Source of the DNA: Pseudomonas sp. 8Z
GTDB taxonomy: Bacteria; Pseudomonadota; Gammaproteobacteria; Pseudomonadales; Pseudomonadaceae
DNA: 64,000 nt
Direction: 5' to 3'
Assembly: GCF_902506535.1 (NCBI RefSeq)
Contig: NZ_LR733827.1
Span: forward strand, 1,330,200 to 1,394,199
Both the position numbers and the translations under genes were made by a program. Shown piece after piece: positions 20,812 through 30,619 of the stretch (positions within the stretch are counted from its first letter, which is position 1; each line of letters opens with the position of its first letter). Below the pieces are notes generated by a model. That model was not told where the DNA came from, did no database searches, and was given only the letters and a program-made list of their open reading frames with translations.

Positions 20812-21960
20812 TTAGCGGCGTTTGGCCATTTCATTGATGAAACGGTCGAACAGCGGCGCAACGTCGTGCGGGCCCGGACTCGCTTCCGGGTGCCCTTGGA
20901 AGCTGAAAGCAGCTTTGTCGGTACGCTCGATACCCTGCAGGGTGCCGTCGAACAGCGACTTATGAATCGGCCGCACATTGCTCGGCAGGCTGCTCTCGTC
21001 CACGGCGAAACCGTGGTTCTGGCTGGTGATCATCACAACACTGGAATCCAGATCCTGCACCGGGTGGTTGGCACCATGATGACCATGGCCCATCTTCAGT
21101 GTCTTAGCGCCAGAGGCCAGGGCCAACAGTTGGTGGCCGAGGCAGATGCCAAATACCGGAATCTCGGTCTCAAGGATTTCCTTGATAGCCGCGATGGCGT
21201 AGTCGCACGGCTCAGGATCGCCAGGGCCGTTGGACAGGAATACGCCATCAGGATTGAGCGCCAGCACGTCCTTGGCTGGAGTTTGTGCAGGCACTACGGT
21301 CAGGCGGCAACCACGAGCAACCAGCATGCGCAGGATGTTCAGCTTGACGCCGTAGTCATAGGCCACCACGTGGTAAGGCAGGTCAGCAGCGGCAATTTCT
21401 GGATGACTGTCGCTTTCCAGACTCCACACACTGGAGCGCCACTCGTAAGGCGCGTCACAGGTCACTTCTTTTGCCAGATCCATACCCTTGAGACCTGGGA
21501 AGCTGCGCGCCAACTCCAGCGCCTTCTCTTCGGTGGCATCGTCACCCACCAGAATGCAGCCATTCTGCGAGCCCTTTTCACGCAGGATCCGGGTCAGGCG
21601 GCGAGTATCGATACCGGCGATGGCGACGGTGCCATTAGCTTTGAGGTACTCGTCCAGCGGCTGCTTATCGCGCCAATTACTGGAGATCAGCGGCAGATCG
21701 CGAATGATCAGACCGGCCGCCCAGACACGATTGGACTCGGCATCTTCCGCAGTAGTACCGGTGTTGCCAATGTGCGGGTAAGTCAGGGTAACGATCTGCT
21801 GGGCATAGGATGGGTCGGTGAGAATTTCCTGATAGCCGGTCATGGCGGTGTTGAACACCACCTCTCCGATGGTCTGGCCATCGGCCCCGATGGAATCGCC
21901 GCGAAAAATACTGCCGTCAGCAAGGGCCAGAATGGCAGGTTTGGGGGCTGGCTTAGTCAA
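20812..21960 (-). CDS. carA: Carbamoyl-phosphate synthase, small (glutaminase) subunit
   Basis: Class I glutamine amidotransferase that supplies ammonia to CarB. 382 residues from the TTG at 21960, chosen because GGAGG stands five bases upstream and the conserved TKPA...AILALADGS begins there; the frame stays open to 21993 without conservation. N-terminal CPSase domain, then the GATase with nucleophile Cys273 in FGICLGHQLL and the His/Glu of QGHPEASPGP. A strong terminator-shaped hairpin ends only 44 bp upstream of the start codon. Confidence 0.96.
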   Translation of the reverse strand: MTKPAPKPAILALADGSIFRGDSIGADGQTIGEVVFNTAMTGYQEILTDPSYAQQIVTLTYPHIGNTGTTAEDAESNRVWAAGLIIRDLPLISSNWRDKQPLDEYLKANGTVAIAGIDTRRLTRILREKGSQNGCILVGDDATEEKALELARSFPGLKGMDLAKEVTCDAPYEWRSSVWSLESDSHPEIAAADLPYHVVAYDYGVKLNILRMLVARGCRLTVVPAQTPAKDVLALNPDGVFLSNGPGDPEPCDYAIAAIKEILETEIPVFGICLGHQLLALASGAKTLKMGHGHHGANHPVQDLDSSVVMITSQNHGFAVDESSLPSNVRPIHKSLFDGTLQGIERTDKAAFSFQGHPEASPGPHDVAPLFDRFINEMAKRR

Positions 21961-22004
21961 GAAGACCTCCGTCACGATCAAGGCTTGAAGCAAACGCAGG
22001 TTGT

Positions 22005-22044
22005 AAAAAAGCGGGATGACGTGTGAAGGTCATCCCGCTTTTTT
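22005..22044 (-). terminator. Perfect bidirectional terminator between dapB and carA
   Basis: Arms 22005-22020 and 22029-22044 are perfectly complementary over 16 bp (AAAAAAGCGGGATGAC and its complement) with an eight-base loop, giving T6 on either strand. It lies 105 bp after the dapB stop and 44 bp before carA. It may simply end dapB, or act as a carA leader attenuator if the carA promoter lies upstream of it. Confidence 0.9.
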
Positions 22045-22148
22045 ATATCAATCATTCTGCGCAACTTTTAGTGGACACACTAAAACAGGAAGCTTACAGA
22101 AAAAGCCCTTTTCGGTCCACCCAACAAGACACATCTGCCGCACATTTA

Positions 22149-22952
22149 TCAGTGCAGCCCCAACACATCCTGCATGTCGTACAACGCTGCATCGCGCCCT
22201 TGCAGCCACAATGCCGAACGCACGGCACCCTTGGCGAAGGTCATACGACTGGAAGCCTTGTGGGTGATCTCCACGCGCTCACCATCGGCAGCGAACAGCA
22301 CAGTATGGTCGCCCACTACATCACCGGCTCGCACAGTAGCAAAACCGATGGCTTCGCGCTCACGCGCACCGGTTTGACCTTCGCGGCCATAGACGGCAAC
22401 TTTCTGCAAATCACGCCCCAGCGCATTGGCGACGACCTCGCCCATACGCAGCGCCGTGCCGGATGGCGCATCGACCTTATGCCGGTGATGGGCTTCGACG
22501 ATCTCGATATCCACGTCATCGCCCAGCACGCGAGCCGCGGTATCGAGCAATTTCAGACACAGATTGACGCCGACACTGAAGTTGGCGGCAAACACGATAG
22601 GGATATGCTTGGCCGCTTCGCTCAGTTGTTCTTTCTCCTCAGAAGAGAAGCCCGTGGTGCCTATGACCATAGCCTTACCTGCCTGACGGCAGATTTGCAG
22701 ATTCGTCAGCGTCACCGACGGATGAGTGAAGTCGATCAGCACGTCGAAATCATCGATCACTGCACTCAGATCGCCCGCCAGAGTCACGCCGACCTTACCC
22801 AGACCGACCAACTCACCGGCATCAGCGCCAATCAGGCTGCTGTCGGCACGGTCGATAGCGGCGCAGAGCTTGGCACCCTCGGCCTGACTCACGGCCTCGA
22901 TCAGGGTCTTGCCCATGCGCCCGGCGGCGCCCATTACTGCGATACGTTGCAT
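22149..22952 (-). CDS. dapB: 4-hydroxy-tetrahydrodipicolinate reductase
   Basis: NAD(P)H-dependent step of the diaminopimelate/lysine pathway. 267 residues from the ATG at 22952 (GGAG eight bases upstream; upstream in-frame codons come from a repeat). Rossmann loop VMGAAGRMGK, GTTGFS, the catalytic EAHHRHKVDAPSGTA with its His-His-Lys, and a C-terminal domain. Between dnaJ and carA on the minus strand, the usual Pseudomonas order. Confidence 0.97.
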   Translation of the reverse strand: MQRIAVMGAAGRMGKTLIEAVSQAEGAKLCAAIDRADSSLIGADAGELVGLGKVGVTLAGDLSAVIDDFDVLIDFTHPSVTLTNLQICRQAGKAMVIGTTGFSSEEKEQLSEAAKHIPIVFAANFSVGVNLCLKLLDTAARVLGDDVDIEIVEAHHRHKVDAPSGTALRMGEVVANALGRDLQKVAVYGREGQTGAREREAIGFATVRAGDVVGDHTVLFAADGERVEITHKASSRMTFAKGAVRSALWLQGRDAALYDMQDVLGLH

Positions 22953-22965
22953 AGCATCAGCTCCA

Positions 22966-23035
22966 AGCTGCAAGCCTCAAACCGCAAGCCAAGCGCAATC
23001 CCTCTTGCAGCTTGCGACTTGCAGCTTGACGCTCA
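22966..23035. repeat. Cluster of short AGCTTGCAG-type repeats
   Basis: Several copies of CAAGCTGCAAG / CTTGCAGCTTG in both orientations fill the 84-bp dapB-dnaJ gap. Single related copies occur at 3178-3250 and 32637-32660. These resemble small palindromic repeats of Pseudomonas intergenic DNA. Confidence 0.6.
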
Positions 23036-23036
23036 G

Positions 23037-24167
23037 TTAAACGTCACCAAAGAAGCGCTTTACGCCTTCGAACCAGCCATTGGCCTTGGGCGAGTGGGAG
23101 TCGTCGCCCTGCAGCGACTTGCGGAACTCCTCTAGCAATTCGCGCTGACGCTTGTTCAGGTTGACTGGTGTTTCCACCGCCACTCGGCACATCAGATCGC
23201 CCGCCGCGCCACCACGCACCGGCGCCACACCCTTGCCACGCAGGCGGAACAGTTTGCCGGTCTGGGTGCCTTCAGGGATCTTCAGCTTGACCCGACCGTC
23301 GAGGGTCGGCACTTCCAGTTCGCCACCCAGCGCCGCATCGGCGAAGCTGATCGGCACTTCACAGTACAGGTGCTTACCGTCGCGCTGGAAGATCGCATGC
23401 TCACGCACGTTGACCACCACGTACAGATCACCTGCCGGGCCGCCATGCGCGCCAGCTTCGCCCTCGCCGGACAGGCGAATACGATCACCGGTATCCACGC
23501 CTGGCGGCACCTTGACCGACAGCGTCTTGCTCTCTTCGACGCGGCCCTGACCATGGCAACTGCCACAGGGGTCGCTGATCATCTTGCCGCTGCCATGACA
23601 GCGCGGGCAGGTCTGCTGTACCGAGAAGAAGCCCTGCTGCATACGCACCTGACCGATACCGCCACAGGTGGTACAGGTGACCGGGCTGGTGCCCTTCTTG
23701 GCTCCGCTGCCATCACACGTTTTACAGCCCACCAGGGTTGGCACGCGAATGGTCACGGTGGTGCCGCGCACGGCCTCTTCCAGATCCAACTCCAGGGTGT
23801 AGCGCAGATCACTACCACGCTGAGCACCGCCACGGGAGCCGCCACGACCACCGCCACCAAAGAAGTCACTGAACACATCGCCGAAGATGTCGGAGAAGTT
23901 GGCACCGCCAAAGCCGGCCCCACCACCGCCACCCATTTGCGGATCAACACCGGCGTGACCGTACTGATCGTAGGCCGAACGCTTGGCCGCGTCGGAGAGC
24001 ACCTCGTAGGCCTCGTTGGCCTCCTTGAATTTCTCCTCAGCATCCTTGTCATCCGGGTTGCGATCCGGGTGATATTTCATTGCCAGGCGGCGGTAAGCCT
24101 TCTTCAGCTCCGCCTCACCGGCCCCGCGCTCGACACCGAGCACTTCGTAATAGTCACGTTTAGCCAT
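23037..24167 (-). CDS. dnaJ: Chaperone protein DnaJ
   Basis: Hsp40 co-chaperone that loads substrates on DnaK and stimulates its ATPase. 376 residues: J domain with HPD in YHPDRN, Gly/Phe-rich linker (about 75-115), four zinc-binding CxxCxGxG repeats (CKTCDGSG, CTTCGGIG, CPRCHGSG, CGSCHGQG), then the two beta-sandwich substrate domains. It follows dnaK by 117 bp, with a hairpin between. Confidence 0.98.
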   Translation of the reverse strand: MAKRDYYEVLGVERGAGEAELKKAYRRLAMKYHPDRNPDDKDAEEKFKEANEAYEVLSDAAKRSAYDQYGHAGVDPQMGGGGGAGFGGANFSDIFGDVFSDFFGGGGRGGSRGGAQRGSDLRYTLELDLEEAVRGTTVTIRVPTLVGCKTCDGSGAKKGTSPVTCTTCGGIGQVRMQQGFFSVQQTCPRCHGSGKMISDPCGSCHGQGRVEESKTLSVKVPPGVDTGDRIRLSGEGEAGAHGGPAGDLYVVVNVREHAIFQRDGKHLYCEVPISFADAALGGELEVPTLDGRVKLKIPEGTQTGKLFRLRGKGVAPVRGGAAGDLMCRVAVETPVNLNKRQRELLEEFRKSLQGDDSHSPKANGWFEGVKRFFGDV

Positions 24168-24241
24168 TGCTTTTCTGCACCCTCAAAATTCGCGCCCTCC
24201 AGACACGCCGACGCGGGAGCAAGCCCCCGCGCAGCGGATCA

Positions 24242-24263
24242 GGCATGCACCGAAGTGCATGCC
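24242..24263 (-). other. Hairpin between dnaK and dnaJ
   Basis: Nine-base perfect arms GGCATGCAC/GTGCATGCC with a CGAA tetraloop. No T run follows on the minus strand, so it may protect the dnaK mRNA end and let DnaK exceed DnaJ rather than terminate fully. Confidence 0.6.
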
Positions 24264-24284
24264 GGAGCGCAAGCAAGCCTTAGC

Positions 24285-26201
<1,917 letters not shown>

Positions 26202-26276
26202 GAAAATTCTCCCGAAACTTTGATTTTTCCGTCGCCTCGCTTTTCAGGCGCCGGCAGCACTAAAACGCTTGTCTGA

Positions 26277-26305
26277 AAAATGGGGTCACCCCCGGAAATT
26301 TCAAG
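26277..26305 (-). promoter_or_regulatory. Sigma-32 (RpoH) type promoter of dnaK
   Basis: On the minus strand CTTGAA (26305-26300), a 14-base spacer, and CCCCATTTT (26285-26277), which matches the heat-shock -10 CCCCATnTA at all but the last position. The -35 overlaps the grpE stop codon. Confidence 0.85.
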
Positions 26306-26870
26306 CCTGCTCGTCGATAGACGGCGGCGGCGTGGTCGGCGCCTTGCTGACCACAACCATGGCCGGACGCAGCAAACGGCCATTGAGCAGGTAGCCCTTC
26401 TGGAACACCTTGAGCACGGAGTTCGGCTCAACATTGGTGCTTTCTTCCATAGCCATGGCCTGATGGTGCTCAGGGTTGAACGGCTCACCGTGCGGATCGA
26501 CCGCCTCCAGTGAATGACGCGCCAGCGTGTCGGTGAAGAGTTTGAGGGTCAACTGCATACCCTCGCGCACACCCTTGATCGCCTCATCGTCTGGATTCGA
26601 CAACTCAAGGCCACGCTCCAGACTGTCGACAACCGGCAACAGATCATTGGCGAATTTTTCCAAGGCAAACTTATGCGCCTTTTCCACATCCTGCTCGGCA
26701 CGACGACGCACGTTCTGCAGTTCTGCAGCCACACGCAGCGACTGATCCTGCGCTGCCGCTAGCTGCTCTTCCAGGGCCTGCACGCGAGTCGCCAGATCGT
26801 CGCTCGGCGCGGCAGTATCGGCCGCTTGAGCCTCGGGGTTCTGCGTATCCAGGTTCTGTTCGTCAGCCAT
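26301..26870 (-). CDS. grpE: Nucleotide exchange factor GrpE
   Basis: Releases ADP from DnaK. 189 residues from the ATG at 26870 (MADEQNLDTQN; the longer frame to 26957 runs through the promoter). Acidic, disordered N-terminus, then a long coiled coil (about 40-90) and the C-terminal beta domain with HQAMAMEESTN and KGYLLNGRLLRPAMVVVSK. First gene of grpE-dnaK-dnaJ. Confidence 0.97.
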   Translation of the reverse strand: MADEQNLDTQNPEAQAADTAAPSDDLATRVQALEEQLAAAQDQSLRVAAELQNVRRRAEQDVEKAHKFALEKFANDLLPVVDSLERGLELSNPDDEAIKGVREGMQLTLKLFTDTLARHSLEAVDPHGEPFNPEHHQAMAMEESTNVEPNSVLKVFQKGYLLNGRLLRPAMVVVSKAPTTPPPSIDEQA

Positions 26871-26923
26871 GCCTATCTCCTCTCGAATGAATCGGCGCGA
26901 ATCCGGCTCGCGCACCTGTCGCC

Positions 26924-26952
26924 TATATGGAGCCAATTCCACAGCTTTCAAG
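26924..26952 (-). promoter_or_regulatory. Sigma-32 type promoter of grpE
   Basis: Minus strand: CTTGAA (26952-26947), 14-base spacer, CTCCATATA (26932-26924), eight of nine matches to CCCCATnTA (the n position counted as a match). It lies 54 bp upstream of the grpE ATG. Confidence 0.85.
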
Positions 26953-26966
26953 GGCAACCAGGAGGA

Positions 26967-27003
26967 TTGTCAGCCGAAGAAAAAACACTGTATAAATAAC
27001 CAG
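26967..27003 (+). promoter_or_regulatory. recN promoter with LexA (SOS) box
   Basis: TTGTCA at 26967-26972, an 18-base spacer and TATAAA at 26991-26996 form a sigma-70 promoter. CTG-N10-CAG at 26988-27003 (CTGTATAAATAACCAG) overlaps the -10 and matches the LexA operator except for C in place of A in the right half. Confidence 0.85.
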
Positions 27004-27026
27004 ACAACATTTCGGGAGTGTTCGCC

Positions 27027-28703
27027 ATGCTGGTGCACCTATCCATTCATAACTACGCCATCGTCGACCACCTGGATCTCGAGCTGGATTGCGGCATGAG
27101 CACCATCAGCGGCGAAACCGGCGCCGGCAAGTCAATCATGCTCGACGCCCTCGGCTTGTGCCTGGGTGATCGCGCCGACAGCGCCGTGGTACGCCCCGGC
27201 AGCGACAAGGCCGACATTCTCGCCAGTTTCGATCTGACGCAGATCCCCGAGGCCCGCGCCTGGCTCGCCGAGCGCGACCTGGACAACGACGGCCCGTGCA
27301 TCCTGCGCCGAGTCATCACCGCCGAGGGCCGCTCGCGCGGCTATATAAACGGCTCGCCTTGCCCTCAGGGCGACCTCAAGGCACTCGGCGAACTGCTCAT
27401 CGACATCCACAGCCAGCATGAGCATCAATCACTGCTGAAAACGGACACCCACCGTCGCCTGCTCGATGAATACGCCGGTAGCCAGGAACTGGCGCGCCAG
27501 GTGCAACTCGCCGCGCAACGCTGGAAGCAGACCCGTAATGAATTGCAGCGTATCTCCAGCCAGGGCGACGAACAGCGTGCGCGACACCAGTTACTCAGCT
27601 ATCAGCTAGAAGAACTGGAAAACCTCGCCCTCGGCGAGAATGAGCTGGAACAGCTTGAACAGGAACACAAAACCCTGAGCAATGCGGAAGCACTGCTTGG
27701 CGCCTGCCGTCAGGTGCTCGAACTGTGCAGCGAAAGCGATGCCGGTAACGTGCTGTCAGCACTGACCGCCAGCCTCAATCGCCTGGGCGCCTTTAGCGGA
27801 CAGGGCGGCGCCTTGAGTGAAGCGAGCAACCTGCTGGCCAGCGCCCAGATACAAGTCGAGGAAGCCATTGGCGAGCTGAACCGCTTCATCGACCACTTCG
27901 ATGCAGACCCGCAACGCCAGCAATGGCTGGAAGAACGCCTGGACACCATCTATACCCTTGCGCGCAAACATCGCATCCAGCCCACTGAACTGGCCGCCCT
28001 GCAGCAGCAACTATTTGAGGAACTGGAAGGCCTCAATGCAGATGATGAGGCCGGCGAACGACTGGCCGAAGAGCTAGCTGCCTATGAACGTCACTACCAG
28101 GAGAAAGCCGCCGAGCTCAGCGCCCTGCGTGGTAACGCGGCCGAATCCCTGGCAGCCGCCGTGCAGCAGGAAATGCAGGCGCTAGGTATGCCAGGCGGGC
28201 GTTTCAGCATTCAACTGCAAGCACTGGACAATCACGAGCCCAGTGGCAACGGCCTGGAAACCGTAGAGTTTCTGGTCAGCGCCAACCCTGGCCAGCCCCT
28301 GCGCGGCTTGGCTAAAGTGGCGTCCGGCGGCGAGCTATCGCGTATCAGCCTGGCCATCCAGGTAATTACCGCCCAGACCTCACGCGTGCCGACCCTGGTT
28401 TTCGATGAGGTGGATGTCGGCATTGGCGGCCCCACCGCCCAAGTGGTCGGCCAATTGCTCAGGCGCCTGGGCGAACGCGGCCAGGTACTGTGCGTGACCC
28501 ACCTGCCACAGGTCGCCGCACAAGGGCATCAACATCTGTTCGTACACAAACGCAGAGGGACAGACGCAACGTCCACAGCAGTCAGCAAACTCGACGAGAG
28601 CGGCCGCATCGAAGAAATTGCGCGAATGCTCGGCGGTGTCGACCTGACCGAAGAATCCCTGGCCCACGCCCGCAAGATGGTCACCAGCGCCCAAGCGGCT
28701 TGA
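27027..28703 (+). CDS. recN: DNA repair protein RecN
   Basis: SMC-like ATPase used in double-strand-break repair. 558 residues from the ATG at 27027 (GGAG nine bases upstream). Walker A in SGETGAGKS, long coiled-coil arms (about 150-370), ABC signature VASGGELSRISLA and Walker B TLVFDEVDVGIGG. Divergent from grpE; the SOS box in the promoter fits damage-induced expression. Confidence 0.97.
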   Translation: MLVHLSIHNYAIVDHLDLELDCGMSTISGETGAGKSIMLDALGLCLGDRADSAVVRPGSDKADILASFDLTQIPEARAWLAERDLDNDGPCILRRVITAEGRSRGYINGSPCPQGDLKALGELLIDIHSQHEHQSLLKTDTHRRLLDEYAGSQELARQVQLAAQRWKQTRNELQRISSQGDEQRARHQLLSYQLEELENLALGENELEQLEQEHKTLSNAEALLGACRQVLELCSESDAGNVLSALTASLNRLGAFSGQGGALSEASNLLASAQIQVEEAIGELNRFIDHFDADPQRQQWLEERLDTIYTLARKHRIQPTELAALQQQLFEELEGLNADDEAGERLAEELAAYERHYQEKAAELSALRGNAAESLAAAVQQEMQALGMPGGRFSIQLQALDNHEPSGNGLETVEFLVSANPGQPLRGLAKVASGGELSRISLAIQVITAQTSRVPTLVFDEVDVGIGGPTAQVVGQLLRRLGERGQVLCVTHLPQVAAQGHQHLFVHKRRGTDATSTAVSKLDESGRIEEIARMLGGVDLTEESLAHARKMVTSAQAA

Positions 28704-28740
28704 ACGGGCGCGACCGAAGAAAGCAGAACAGGCGCTGTAA

Positions 28741-28774
28741 ACGAAAGAGGCGACCCATAGGTCGCCTCTTTCGT
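28741..28774. terminator. Bidirectional terminator between recN and fur
   Basis: Perfect 15-base arms (28741-28755, 28760-28774) with a four-base loop; the two genes converge on it. Confidence 0.9.
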
Positions 28775-28786
28775 ACAGCACAAAGA

Positions 28787-29191
28787 TCAACTCTTCTTGC
28801 GCACGTACAGCACCAAATTGTGATCGACCAGCTCGAAACCGTGCTCTCGGACGATTTCCTTCTGGCGCTTCTCGATCTCGGTATCGAAGAACTCGATCAC
28901 CTCACCGGTATCGACACAGACCATGTGGTCATGGTGGCCACTGTCAGCCAGTTCGAAGACAGCATGGCCGCCATCGAAGTTGTGACGAACCACGAGGCCA
29001 GCAGCCTCGAACTGGGTCAGTACCCGGTAGACGGTCGCCAGGCCGACATCCTCGCCCGCCTCCATCAGCGCCTTATAAACATCTTCGGCGCTCATATGGC
29101 GATGCTCGGCGTTATCAAGCATCTGCAGGATTTTGACCCGCGGCAGGGTCACCTTCAGTCCAGCTTTGCGCAGTTCGTTATTTTCAACCAT
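28787..29191 (-). CDS. fur: Ferric uptake regulator Fur
   Basis: Fe(II)-dependent repressor of iron acquisition. 134 residues from the ATG at 29191 (MVENNELRKAG). Winged helix with the recognition region DVGLATVYRVLTQFE, hinge, then the dimer domain with metal ligands in GHHDHMVC and HNFDGGHAVFE. Convergent with recN and divergent from omlA (94 bp apart), as in P. aeruginosa. Confidence 0.98.
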   Translation of the reverse strand: MVENNELRKAGLKVTLPRVKILQMLDNAEHRHMSAEDVYKALMEAGEDVGLATVYRVLTQFEAAGLVVRHNFDGGHAVFELADSGHHDHMVCVDTGEVIEFFDTEIEKRQKEIVREHGFELVDHNLVLYVRKKS

Positions 29192-29215
29192 GGTCTGCTT
29201 TCTCATAGGGGCTGC

Positions 29216-29244
29216 TTCGCAGCTTCCCTTAATACGGGTATGAT
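29216..29244 (+). promoter_or_regulatory. Possible omlA/bamE promoter
   Basis: TTCGCA (29216-29221), 17-base spacer, TATGAT (29239-29244), 41 bp before the ATG. It lies in the 94-bp gap shared with the divergent fur gene. Confidence 0.5.
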
Positions 29245-29285
29245 CCGGGGTTCAAGTTGCCCAAGATAGTGGAAGTCACCCTCCG

Positions 29286-29804
29286 ATGCAAAAAACCAAG
29301 CTCTTGCTGACCAGCCTGTCACTGACCGGGCTCTTCGCACTCGCCGGTTGTTCATTCCCCGGGGTTTACAAGATCGACATTCAACAGGGCAATGTCGTGA
29401 CTCAGGACATGATAGACCAGCTACGCCCGGGAATGACCCGTCGCCAAGTGCGGTTTATCATGGGTAACCCGCTTATTACCGATACCTTCCACGCAGATCG
29501 CTGGGACTACCTCTACAGCATCCAACCCGGAGGCGGCCAGCGCCATCAGGAACGGGTGAGTCTGGTGTTCGGCAGCAACGATCAACTGATCGGCCTGGCC
29601 GGCGACTTCATGCCAGGCGTGAGCCGTGATCAGGCGATCATGGGCGAAGGCAGCGACACCACCAATACGCAACAACAGGCCAAGCCGCAGGACGATAAAC
29701 CTGCCGCGCCCGGTTCGCTGCTGGAGCAGATTCAGCGCGAGGTAGATCAGGTGAAAACCGTACCGGTGCCGGTACCGGAACCACTAGAAACTGACCCGCA
29801 GTAA
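29286..29804 (+). CDS. bamE: Outer-membrane assembly lipoprotein BamE (OmlA)
   Basis: Lipoprotein of the BAM complex. 172 residues: signal peptide with lipobox LAGC (Cys22), then the SmpA/OmlA domain (QLRPGMTRRQVRFIMGNP and DRWDYLYS). The C-terminal extension from about 125 is Gln/Asp/Pro rich and ends in a VPVPVPEP stretch. Followed by a strong terminator. Confidence 0.95.
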   Translation: MQKTKLLLTSLSLTGLFALAGCSFPGVYKIDIQQGNVVTQDMIDQLRPGMTRRQVRFIMGNPLITDTFHADRWDYLYSIQPGGGQRHQERVSLVFGSNDQLIGLAGDFMPGVSRDQAIMGEGSDTTNTQQQAKPQDDKPAAPGSLLEQIQREVDQVKTVPVPVPEPLETDPQ

Positions 29805-29821
29805 TAACCCGCAACACAAAT

Positions 29822-29851
29822 AAAAAGCCCGGACGCGACTCCGGGCTTTTT
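29822..29851. terminator. Bidirectional terminator between bamE and rnfH
   Basis: Arms AAAAAGCCCGG/CCGGGCTTTTT (29822-29832, 29841-29851) with an eight-base loop; T5 on either strand. Confidence 0.92.
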
Positions 29852-29871
29852 CATATCCAGCCGATGCATCG

Positions 29872-30192
29872 TCAGCTCGACTCAGCTCCATCATCTCTGG
29901 CCTTGGCTTTCGCTGCACGCTGCTTACGCACCTCTTTAGGGTCGGCGATCAGCGGTCGATAGATTTCCACACGCTCGCCCTCTTCCAGCACGCGCTCTTC
30001 AGGCTTGGGCACGGCTTTACCGAAGATGCCCAACGGTGCCTGACTCAGATCGGCACCGGGAAAATACTGCTGCATGCCGGACAAGCGCACCGCCTCGCGC
30101 ATCGTGGTGCCCTGTGGAACCGACACACGCAGCAGGCGCTGCTTATCGGCCAAGGCGTAAACCACTTCGATGGCGATACTGCGATTATCCAT
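29872..30192 (-). CDS. rnfH: RnfH-family protein (RatB-like)
   Basis: 106-residue ubiquitin-like-fold protein of unknown exact role, encoded next to ratA in most gammaproteobacteria. Conserved IEVVYALADKQRL, VPQGTTMREAVRLSG, LGIFGKAV and VEIYRPLIADPKEVRKQRA. The start at 30192 lies 8 bp inside the 3' end of ratA, so the two are probably coupled; longer in-frame starts would fall far inside ratA. Confidence 0.92.
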   Translation of the reverse strand: MDNRSIAIEVVYALADKQRLLRVSVPQGTTMREAVRLSGMQQYFPGADLSQAPLGIFGKAVPKPEERVLEEGERVEIYRPLIADPKEVRKQRAAKAKARDDGAESS

Positions 30193-30619
30193 GGAGTTGC
30201 TTGGCTCGCTGACAGAAGGCATCCACCAGAGTGTTGGCGGCCTGATTGAACAAAGGCCCGAGCGTTGCACGTACCAGCGGCCCGGCATAGTCGAAGGTCA
30301 GATCAAGGCTGATCTTGCAGGCCTTCTCGCCCAATGCCTTGAACTCCCAGACACCATTGAGACTGGTAAACGGTCCCTCTTCCAGATTCATCTCGATACG
30401 CTGACCCGGCACCAGTTCGTTGCAGGTAACAAAACGCTGACTGATGCTACCTTTGGCGACTGTAAGGCTAGCGCGCATCCGCGTTTCGCTGACTTCAAGC
30501 ACCTGACTGTCAGAGCACCAAGGCAAAAACTGCGGATAACTGGCCACATCATTGACCAGATCAAACAGAGCCTGCGCTGGATAGGGCAATAAAGCCGAAC
30601 GCTGAATGCGCGTGGTCAT
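30185..30619 (-). CDS. ratA: RatA-type START/polyketide-cyclase domain protein
   Basis: 144 residues, SRPBCC/START fold (Coq10-like), with YPAQALFDLVNDVASYPQFLPWC and the C-terminal FDYAGPLVRATLGPLFNQAANTLVDAF helix. E. coli RatA was described as inhibiting 70S formation; a lipid or quinone chaperone role is known for relatives. Its ATG overlaps the stop of the symporter gene upstream (ATGA). Confidence 0.92.
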   Translation of the reverse strand: MTTRIQRSALLPYPAQALFDLVNDVASYPQFLPWCSDSQVLEVSETRMRASLTVAKGSISQRFVTCNELVPGQRIEMNLEEGPFTSLNGVWEFKALGEKACKISLDLTFDYAGPLVRATLGPLFNQAANTLVDAFCQRAKQLHG

